Assembly (NCBI GenBank): GCA_037951165.1 | Contig: JBBDHG010000097.1 | Location: 642,001 to 706,000 of the forward strand | Reading direction: 5' to 3' | Source: Lophius americanus | Lineage: Eukaryota; Chordata; Actinopteri; Lophiiformes; Lophiidae | DNA: 64,000 nt | Shown here: positions 56,395-64,000 of the stretch, one piece after another | How the letters are laid out: the number at the start of each line of letters is the position of its first letter | How positions within the stretch are numbered: position 1 is the stretch's first letter | Made by a program: the position numbers and the translations under genes | The notes under the pieces: generated by a model | Database searches by the model: none | Told to the model about the DNA's origin: nothing | The model's input: the letters and a program-made list of their open reading frames with translations, nothing else

Positions 56395-56690
56395 CATACG
56401 AATCGAATTGAGGAGAACTATCTTGTATTCATCGTGATTTCCCCATATCGTTCAAAAACACTTCTTTCCAGACATAACTAAGAAAATGTTACATGGAGCT
56501 TCATCTCAGCTCTTATCTTAAGTTTTCGGGCCATACTTTTTCCACCATTGCTAGTCCTAATTCGCTGCATGTGAATCAAGTCGAGTATATCTATCTTGTA
56601 TACTGCGTGTTCAACTCGAGTAGTTCATATTTCACTCACTAGGGAGACCTTTTTTTTTAACTTAAAATTCTGTTATCCGGAAACAAGTAT
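56395..56690 (+). repeat. Dispersed repeat family X, about two diverged units
   Basis: Unit 1 keeps GAGGAGAACTATCTTGTATT and, after a gap, CATGGAGCTTCATCTCAG. Unit 2 has CATACTTTTTCCACCATTGC, GCATGTGAATCAAGTCGAG, TATCTATCTTGTATAC and TTCATATTTCACTCACTAGG. This is the most diverged of the four loci. Confidence 0.75.
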
Positions 56691-57303
56691 GTGATGGAAT
56701 ATTCCAATTTTTTTCCAACCACATAGACCATGTGTGTTCAAACAGAGGGAATGCTCGTAAAACGCAGTGAATATAACCTTGCTGTGAGACAGTAGCATAG
56801 GCCTAGTTAATTTTTTTGCATTATTCTTTCTGTTCTAAAACTCAAACACAAGATGAAAGATTAATAATTTTGGTAAAATAAATCAATAGCTGCAGGTACT
56901 TCTCAACAATTTATTATCTAAGATGGGAAACTTGGCTTGAAGTCAGGGTATCATATGAAACAACAACAACAAAGTTTTTCCATCAATAATAACAATAACA
57001 AAGTACACAGAACACAACACCTCTCCAGAAAAAAAAACATCTTAACAAATTAGGCCTATGTTTGGCAGCACATTCATTCACTCATTCATAACTTTTCCAG
57101 TCTACATTTAATTTAGTGCAATTTCATGACAAGAACCTACTATAATAAGGACACAATGCATTAGTTTGGCTCCTCTGCTATATGTCTAAAATGTAGATTA
57201 TAAAGTGACTCCCTGATACAGTCTTTCTGATATTACGAAAAAAGAAAAAGCCATGGGAAAATATTGAAAGATAAGTGTTAAAGACATAGGCCTATGTCGC
57301 TCT
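56691..57303. other. No gene seen
   Basis: AT-rich spacer with CAACAACAAC near 56962. Confidence 0.5.
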
Positions 57304-57552
57304 GGGGCGGCTGTAGCTCAGTGGGTAGAGCGGCCGACTCCCGATCGGAAGGTAGCCGGTTCGAATCCCACCAGGGTCTACTTGTCGTAGGGTCCTTGAG
57401 CAAGACCCTGAATCCTTAGCTCCCCGGGCGCTCCACGAGGGGCTGCCCACTGCTCCCTCAGGGATGGGTCAAATGCAGAGAAGTAATTTCACTATGTTGT
57501 ACTGTGTATGACTCTATGTGACTAATAAAGGTTTCTTTCTTTTCTTTCTTTC
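57304..57552 (+). mobile_element. tRNA-derived SINE, type 2, best-preserved copy
   Basis: Head with A box TAGCTCAGTGGG (57314-57325) and B box GGTTCGAATCC (57358-57368), both at consensus, so an internal Pol III promoter is intact. The body has GGTCCTTGAGCAAGACCCTG, GGGCTGCCCACTGCTCCCTC and GGGATGGGTCAAATGC. The 3' end reads GTGACTAATAAAGGTTTCTT plus CTTT units. The last 18 bases resemble the 3' end of the Rex1-like LINE at 19.03 kb, which suggests that LINE as its mobilising partner. Confidence 0.92.
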
Positions 57553-58289
57553 TAATGAAACCTGGAAAGTTGCCTTTACAACACAGAGCCAGCTTTTTCT
57601 TTTAAATGGAAAGGGAAAGTGAAACAGCCTGTAAGATGTTGGATTATTTTCTCTTCATTAGTTTTATAAGAAATAAAATATACCTCTTGACTTATTTTAT
57701 CGACTCAAAGAAATCTGCACTTTTGCATTAATATTTTAGTAATATTCTAGCACAAATCAAAAAATTAAGATTTTGTTTTTAAAGACCTATGGAAAATGCT
57801 TGTCTTTTAATTATTTTCCAGTTTCTTTGTACCTCATCACACGGCTTGGCTTCTCTTTATGCATTGCATCTGTGCTTTTCTCAAGGTCTTGGCTGATTCT
57901 TCTCCAGTTTGCCATGGCAACAGTGAAAGTTTGAGGGCATTCTGTTAAGGCAGGGCGGTAACTAAGAGTGTATTTCAACAAACAACCAAAACAAACTCCT
58001 GCCTTCTATAGTCAGGTATTTAAAGACTGTTATCACTGTTTCTGTGCCATGCCTTCCTAGTCGTTATATGCCCTACCGCATCCACAAAAAGTTCAGTGTG
58101 ACAGACATGTGACTCAGATGTCACGCAGAGAATAAATTTTTTGCATTAAAATATGACACCTCCCATAGCAGATTCAAATGTTTAACACGATGCAAGTGAG
58201 GGACTGTGAAAGTCTGCCTGTGTGAGTTTGAGAGTGTGTGTGTGTGTGTGTAATGACAGGTTTTACTATGTACAGGTCACTGCCATATC
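57553..58289. other. No gene seen
   Basis: AT-rich sequence with a short (GT)n at about 58235-58251. Confidence 0.5.
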
Positions 58290-58940
58290 CAATAAGATTC
58301 CGACGATTCAGCCATTGTCGGATTCATATCAGAGTGGAACGATCTGAAGTACCGGGACACCATCAAGAACTTTGTGGACTGGTATGGAGTCAATCACCTT
58401 CAGACTAACTCCACCAAAAGAAAGGATTGACCTCCCGCAGGAGGACCTCAAAGGACCCAGCATCAGACATCCAGGGTCATGACATTGAACAGGTGACTTC
58501 ATGCAACATCCTGCTGTGTTCACCTCAAAATACTGAGGACAACACCGATGTCCTTCACAAGAAGGGCCAAGGTCGTCTCCACATGCTGAGGAGACGTAAG
58601 TCCTTCAGAGTGTGCAGGACACTGCTAAAGACCTTCTACGACACTGTGGTAGCATCTGCAATTGTCCACGCTGTGGTCTGCTGGCGTGGAGGAAGCACGG
58701 AGAGGGGCGAGAAAAGACTTAACACGCTGGTCAGGACGTCCAGCTCTGACATTGATTGTCCCCGGACCTCTGTGGAGGACGTTGGTGAGAGGAGGATGTT
58801 AACCCAACTAACATCCATCCTGGACACCCCCTAAATGAGACAATGAGAGTTTTGAGTAACTCTTCAGCAGCACACTACTCAACCACAGTTTAAGACAGAG
58901 CGCCAACACAGGTCCTTTAAGCCAGACTCTACAACAAATC
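58290..58940 (+). pseudogene. Rex1-like LINE RT box to C-terminal region
   Basis: Plus-strand pieces read SAIVGFISEWNDLKYRDTIK, NFVDWYGVNHLQTNSTKRKD-like sequence, then the frame 58427-58834 (135 codons): LHKKGQGRLHMLRRRKSFRV, LLKTFYDTVVASAIVHAVVC, SSSDIDCPRTSVEDVGERRM and LTSILDTP. The layout parallels 18200-18700. The FSDD box is just lost: SDD would lie at GACGATTCAGCC (GAC GAT TCA), so the two Asp codons may survive. It ends without LPSGRRYR or a tail. Confidence 0.8.
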
Positions 58941-59430
58941 ACTGTGAGGTGTTTACAGTTGGGTCCTGTTTTTGAACTTAAACCTAACCATATATAGCTT
59001 TTTTAGCTTAATAGCTGGTTCATTTCAAACCCTGCAACACCCTTAAAAGATACAGCACCCACAAAAAACAACTTGAGTGATATATGTATTTCAATCAGAG
59101 AAGACAAAGGATGAAGAAAATGTGAATTATTTATTGCAACAGATGATGTGTGATCATTTGTCAAATAAAAAAGTCCTTGGCGCTCAGACTCTTTGGGGAG
59201 ACTGAGATCCTGTTAGAGGAGCGCTTTGTGTGTCTGGTGGAAGATGTGAGAGTGTACGACAGGCTGATAATAGAAGCCACTGTGGGCCATGCTACCAAAC
59301 TGGATTTTATCTGCCTCTGGGGAACACACACGCACACACATTGTTTTATCACTAAGACAATCTAACACAGAGAAGTCAGATAGCCCACAGTGACAGCTCA
59401 ACACATAGGTAAAGCACACACACTCACACA
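58941..59430. other. No gene seen
   Basis: Overlapping frames of 63-81 codons on both strands at 59150-59458 match nothing I recognise. CACACA-rich patches lie near 59323-59340. Confidence 0.45.
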
Positions 59431-59461
59431 CACTTTGCTGGGTGATGTCACTCAGCAAAGT
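59431..59461. repeat. Near-perfect 15-bp inverted repeat
   Basis: CACTTTGCTGGGTGA and TCACTCAGCAAAGTG pair with one mismatch around a short centre. Confidence 0.75.
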
Positions 59462-59714
59462 GGGCTCAGTAGCTCATCAAAGATGATTGCTCACAGTTCT
59501 TTCTGCCTCACTGATGTTGTCCAGCATGTATGGATCCCTCTCTGCATCCTGTAAGCTACACATCATAGACAATGCTGTGAAAATGTATTGGACCCCCATC
59601 TAATTTGCGTGACTCACATTATACCAGCATACACCAACCCGTCAAGTGATGTATCAATTTTTGTGTGCGTATGTTAGTGGGGGTGGGGGGTTATATAGGC
59701 TGCGATATGAGGCG
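59462..59714. other. No gene seen
   Basis: Unassigned sequence with a short G-rich run near 59680. Confidence 0.5.
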
Positions 59715-59908
59715 CCACCTGCTCCTGCTCATCAGAAGCTGTTCATGCCACCATTCACACACCAATAGAAATGCCATTGGGAGCAACTTGGGGTTCAGCA
59801 TCTTGCCTTAGGACACTTCGACATGTGGACTGCATGGGCTGGGGATCATAACACCAACCTTCAGATAAGTGGATGAGCGCTCTACCAACTGAGTCCATGT
59901 CGCCACCT
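59715..59908 (-). mobile_element. tRNA-derived SINE, type 1, minus strand
   Basis: On the minus strand: head with CTCAGTTGGTAGAGC (59878-59892), a B-box-like GGTGTTATGATCC (59843-59855, with an extra base against GGTTCGATCC), and a body with GCAGTCCACATGTCGAAGTG and TTGGTGTGTGAATGGTGGC. It matches the 47.6 kb copy in body order. The altered B box suggests it is no longer transcribed. Confidence 0.8.
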
Positions 59909-60588
59909 ACAACCCCACTTCTAGACAATCAAACTGAACTGTCCAGAGGTTTCATGAGGTTAACCTGTGTAGGGATCATTATTGGTGATGCCAGAGCGCA
60001 TTCAGCAGCTGATGAAGATGCATGTGTCTCAGGTAGGCAAGCAAAGGAGCAAAGGAGGGCAGGGGTATAGAGGTCAAACGGACAGGCAGGCGTTACATCC
60101 CCTCTCCACCTTCCTTTTTAGGGTGATCTTTAGACACGTGAAAATATTTAAGTATATATTGTGCCTTGACAAAAGAGAAACTATCAAACTTAATTAACTG
60201 GTTGTAAAAACAGGAGCCATACTATTTAGCATTTAAACATTTGTGGACATTATTTCTTACATATCAGTTGAGTACATCTTTGTCTGTACTGGCAAATAAA
60301 AAGTGATCTTGACTCAGTAAATAAGTAGTTACCAGTGGTGGTAAAAAAAAAAAATTACCATGTAATAAAGGAAACCTTATTCCATAGATGCTGCAAGCTT
60401 TAGGTATTAACTGGGACTATGTGGAAAAGTTTTTCCTGGACTAGAGCCACCCATACATGATCACTACCAGCCGTTTTTCAGTCACCTCATCACTTGAATA
60501 GTCCATCTTCAGAGGCAATAAGTTGGTTCCTAGGTCTCACTGGTAGCACAGTATTTCCCCCCCCTTATTTAAAAAAAACTGCGCAAAG
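59909..60588. other. No gene seen
   Basis: AT-rich sequence with an A run near 60344 and a C run near 60555. Confidence 0.5.
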
Positions 60589-60822
60589 ATGGGGGAGGAT
60601 GAAGAGAAAGCCACCGCTGACCCAGAAGAACACAATGGCTTGTCTGAATTTAGCCTGGTGAGCTACAGAAGTCTGGCCAGGGTCCCTGAGAGCTCTCAGC
60701 ACCGGAATTTTCCCCAAGAAGACACTAAGGACAAAGACATCCAAGCCATTGATGATGAAGCCATCACAATCAGCTTGGTGGAAGGAATGCGTGAAAATAT
60801 TTCCTTCCTGTTCTTTATATGA
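60589..60822 (+). CDS. Unrecognised 77-codon ORF (speculative)
   Basis: An ATG-initiated plus-strand frame, acidic and charged: MGEDEEKATADPEEHN, then SEFSLVSYRSLARVPESS and KDKDIQAIDDEAITISLVEG. It is the only short frame in this part with balanced, non-repetitive, protein-like composition. There is no splice signal or neighbour to support it, and a 127-codon minus-strand frame overlaps it. It could be a decayed exon, a processed pseudogene piece or chance. I recognise no family. Confidence 0.2.
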   Translation: MGEDEEKATADPEEHNGLSEFSLVSYRSLARVPESSQHRNFPQEDTKDKDIQAIDDEAITISLVEGMRENISFLFFI

Positions 60823-62340
60823 ATGGACCTGGTGTTCAATAGAGCTGCAGGGAGAGGACACTGACTGGAACCCTGCAAGACAGGGTTCGTGATTGCGCCT
60901 ACCACTGCCAACCTGTAAATTGAACTGGGTGGTTAAGGATGGAAACACTTAATGAATATAGGGTCCTCCTGTTGACCACTTCTCTTGGCAGATGCTACTT
61001 CCATTTAAATGGCTGAAACATTGAATATCTGCTGTAGTCAAGGCTATTCTCAATCTGTACTTGTTTTGACTTGGATTACAGGTACTAATCATTATTGTCA
61101 CTTGTTTGTTTTCCTTTTTCTTCATGTTCTTCTCTGTCCATTACAGAATCTCTTTACTCTCTACAAAGTCTTCTTCTCTCTCATATGTTATTGCGCATCT
61201 CCACCTCTCAAAGTTTCCTCCTTTCACTGCCTGGGCAGCAGAACACTGTGGCTCATTTCTCTAGTTTCTTTACCGTCCTTTTCCTTTCATTTGATTTTTT
61301 TCCATATTTTGCTCCACCTGTATTCATTCCCTCCTACTTTTATTTCACAATTTTCTTTCCTCCTCCTCCTTCCTCTTATTCTCTCCCTTTCTCTAATGAA
61401 TCATGCTGAAGCTTGCTTTCATACACCCCTGATGGAAGCCCTCTGGCATACACACATATTGCATGCATTCATCACTGCTGCAATAGATCGACTCCGTAAG
61501 CAAAGACACAAACAATCATATATCAATTTATCTATACATGTGTCTGTGTGAAAACTGAGATGACAGCTGACACATTTGAAGGGAAACTTTATGTAATATA
61601 TGAAAGAATTCAATAATGTAACACGTGGGATGATTTTGCTGTAAAACATTCAAGCTCATGCTGAACAGAATGCTTTGACCAGGTTTAGTTTAACTGCTTT
61701 GAAATAACTAACGTTCATCAGAAACAAATGTAACTGAAAATTATCTTGACAAAACTCAAAGAGTGTATTGTTCTCAAGCAGATGGTGCATTTTTCAACAG
61801 CTCCTCATTAGAAACGAGGAAGAGAGAGAAGTCGTGCTAGAAGTGACGGCCCGTTCGGGTCAGCAGAAGTTTATTGAGAGCTTTGTGTAGGTTCTGATCA
61901 GCTGTGTATTTCTGGGAACATCATGACCTCCAAGAGCTGTAAAGCAGTCTGCAAATACATCTATCCGAGGTCCAGAATCTTTCTCAGGAAGCAACAAAAA
62001 TGTTTATGTTTAAGACTCAATTTTACAGTCCAACTGATGCATCTTGTGTGCTAGACAAGCTTATTGATTATCTGAAAAGTCCAGTTACCTCCTGTTGTCT
62101 TACCATTGAGTTGCTGTCAGCACCAGAACTTTCTTTTACAATTACCCGTACCCTGTGATGCCCAGCGGTGCTGCAAAGAATAGTTGGATGTTGCTGACAT
62201 TGCACAATGAATTAAAATGTAAAAAGCAATAACTCAATAAAATAATTAACTATCCAACACTACCTAATACAGTTCACTTACTTTATGAATGAGGCATACA
62301 CACTGAAATGCAACGGTTTTTGAAGAAAGGGCATCAAAAT
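60823..62340. other. No gene seen; pyrimidine-rich tract
   Basis: A CT-rich tract at about 61095-61400 creates a 180-codon Phe/Leu/Ser frame (61009-61551) that I regard as compositional. The remainder is plain AT-rich DNA. Confidence 0.5.
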
Positions 62341-62670
62341 CATTATTATCTACCACTTATCCTGTTCAGGGTCAGGGGGTGCTTGAGCCTATCCCAGCTA
62401 ACATTGTGTGAGAGGTGGAGTAAACCCAGGACAAGTTGCCAGTTAATTGCAGGGCTGACACATACAACCACCCACTCCTATTGACAATTTTAGTGTCACC
62501 AATATCACATGTTTTTGGACTCTGGGAAGAAGCTGGAGTTCCTGGGGAGAACCCATGCAGATACATGGAGAACATGCAATCTCTGACCAGAAGGGCTGGC
62601 AGACTGGGATTTGACATGGTACCTTCTTGCGGTGGCATTGCTAACAACTGTGCCACTGTGCTGCCCCTGG
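62341..62670 (-). repeat. Common teleost dispersed repeat, minus strand
   Basis: On the minus strand it begins GGCAGCACAGTGGCACAGTTG, passes GTTCTCCATGTATCTGCATG and GGGTTCTCCCCAGGAACTCC, and ends GTTAGCTGGGATAGGCTCAA with ACCCTGAACAGGATAAGTGG. From memory this is a very abundant teleost repeat (starting GGCGGCACGGTGG, ending in GGATAAGCGG). It is nearly full length but diverged. Confidence 0.8.
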
Positions 62671-62844
62671 TTTCAGAATCAGACAAACCTATCAATCAGC
62701 TTCATCATCCATTGGTAGATTTGTTGCCATAGTAGCAGAGAGTAGCAGAAGATATCATTCCTCACAAACCACCGAGTGTGAGGACCATCGTATTTGTTTA
62801 AAAAATAAACACAATTGATAAGACTAAGTGAGGTTGGAGTGTGG

Positions 62845-63140
62845 GAAGAATGGTAGCATTGTGGTTAACACTGTTACCTGACAGCAAGAGGCTCTGAGTT
62901 CAAATCTATCTGGGAACCTTGTAGGTCATTCTGTATGGAGATTTTGTGTCCACAGTCAAAAAAACGACAATTTCGGTGAGCTGATGACTCTATATTGGCC
63001 ATATTTGAACATAAATGGTTATTTGTCTATAAGGGTCTGCCATGTAATGAAAACGTGACTCATCTCTCACCCAATACATAGACTCCTGGCCTTTATGACC
63101 CTTCACAGGCTAACGGGAAACAGAAAATGGATTGATGTAT
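62845..63140 (+). repeat. Second copy of the same dispersed repeat, plus strand
   Basis: It begins AATGGTAGCATTGTGGTTAA, has ACCTGACAGCAAGAGGCTCT and GAGTTCAAATC, and ends GGCTAACGGGAAACAGAAAA with TGGATTGATG. It shares the order of the previous copy but lacks the GTTCTCC block (deletion near 62950) and is more diverged. The two copies face each other about 175 bases apart. Confidence 0.7.
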
Positions 63141-63254
63141 GATGAAGTCTGTAAAAGTGTCAGCAGATGACTTTCCACTGTTGGCACACAAGGAACAAGC
63201 AATAGTCTGAGAAGATCACAAATCAAGAAAAAAATTCAAGATTTTGTTTTGGTT

Positions 63255-63400
63255 TATTCAGGTTTGGGATATCATTGGAGAATAGGTAGTGTCATTCAGT
63301 GCCATTGCAATTCTGCTACCATTTTTGATGATGTATTTGTGTACACTTACCAGAAAACAGGGTTGTGAATGAAATGTAATGTGTTTGCATCCCTCTCAAA
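63255..63400 (+). repeat. Dispersed repeat family Y, right copy
   Basis: GGTTTGGGATATCATTGGAG, CAGTGCCATTGCAATTCTG and GAAAACAGGGTTGTGAATG match the left copy at 30555 in order, with substitutions and a deletion of about 20 bases after the first block. Confidence 0.65.
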
Positions 63401-64000
63401 CCTGACATAATACAGTATTTTTTTGGTGTATCTTCGGAAGCTGAGGTTTCTCACATATTGTAAGTCACACACTCACACTAACCACTGTTTAGGTATGCAT
63501 GTGTGTTTTTGTGTGTGAGGCTTTCAGAGGGATGATGAGAGAAGGATTTTAAATATATTTAGGTTTAGAAAAGGTGCCCAACTGAAAAAAGGTTTAGAAA
63601 TGCTGGTCCAAGATGGAATGACCGGCTTTATGGTGAGTCAGCAGACACCCATACCCAGACAAACCACATAGATGGTAGACACATGGTCTGTATTTACAGG
63701 ACCAATGTCCAATTGCACAGATGACAAAAACGCCGAAAGAATTTACAGTTTTAATCCTGTCAGCCAGAGAAACGAACACATCTGAACAGACACAATGATA
63801 TACAAAGACAAACCTAAGAAACATATTACACATGCATGGTTCCGTATATAACCACACACACCCATATGAAGACAGAGTTCAATTTATGGGATTTTCTTTT
63901 CTCCATACATTCATAGTTTCGAGTGCTCATTATGTTTATATCCTTAAAACAAACACTGGGTTAACAGTCATCTGAAGGTTCTACTGAAAGAGAAGAAGAG
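63401..64000. other. No gene seen
   Basis: AT-rich sequence up to the window edge. The 87-codon minus-strand frame (63594-63857) resembles nothing I recognise. Confidence 0.5.

Noticed and set aside
57304..57375. Possible true tRNA gene (A and B boxes at consensus)
   Set aside because: The boxes belong to a SINE head. No paired acceptor stem is seen, the body continues with SINE sequence and a CTTT tail, and a second copy with the same body lies at 50.5 kb.
61009..61551. 180-codon plus-strand ORF
   Set aside because: It lies in a pyrimidine-rich tract and is mainly Phe, Leu and Ser. No start context, domain or neighbour supports it.
62341..63140. Terminal inverted repeats of one DNA transposon
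   Set aside because: The opposed copies are two independent, nearly full-length members of a common dispersed repeat, with different deletions and no coding sequence between them.

Overview
The window looks like repeat-rich intergenic or intronic DNA from a ray-finned (teleost) fish. The evidence is the set of repeats: decayed non-LTR retrotransposons of the L2 type, a Rex1/Babar-like CR1-group type and an RTE-like type, a broken Ty3/Gypsy element, tRNA-derived SINEs with A and B boxes, and long dinucleotide arrays. I found no host exon that I can defend, no rRNA or true tRNA gene, and no CRISPR array. Family names are from memory of protein motifs and 3' tails, without a repeat library. Boundaries are usually good to tens of bases.

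Layout. 0-6.4 kb: mostly plain AT-rich DNA with a perfect 30-bp palindrome, a 0.4-kb fold-back and a SINE remnant. 6.4-10.3 kb: a dead RTE-like LINE whose middle is present twice as a 1,486-bp tandem duplication at about 99.8% identity. 10.3-14.5 kb: dispersed repeats, a SINE tail and a CA array. 14.5-19.1 kb: three LINE pieces in series, the last with an uninterrupted endonuclease domain and an (ATCTT)n-like tail. 19.4-21.1 kb: minus-strand L2. 22.5-26.8 kb: SSRs, GC-rich patches, and a Rex1-like LINE split by a minus-strand L2. 26.8-33.6 kb: mostly featureless, with a few dispersed repeats. 33.6-36.3 kb: an L2 whose 5' part is inverted relative to its 3' part. 37.5-40.6 kb: a TA array and a plus-strand Gypsy gag-pol remnant. 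42.6-46.7 kb: the longest L2 (minus strand), which keeps an ORF1 with an SGNH-esterase-like domain. 47-60 kb: SINEs, Rex1-like and L2 ends, a 127-bp perfect direct repeat pair and a long GT array. 60-64 kb: plain DNA and two copies of a common teleost dispersed repeat.

No genes act together here as a pathway. The window records successive retrotransposition, nesting, internal deletion and local rearrangement. Most elements carry frameshifts, stops or changed catalytic residues (FAND, YVDE and YAVD in place of the usual RT box), so I see no autonomous copy. The most useful leads are the young tandem duplication inside a dead LINE, several perfect short-spacer palindromes (one demonstrably an inverted copy of LINE coding sequence), an apparently undescribed dispersed repeat of six units at four loci, the 127-bp direct repeat pair with a hammerhead-like core, and the shared 3' tail of a SINE and the Rex1-like LINE.
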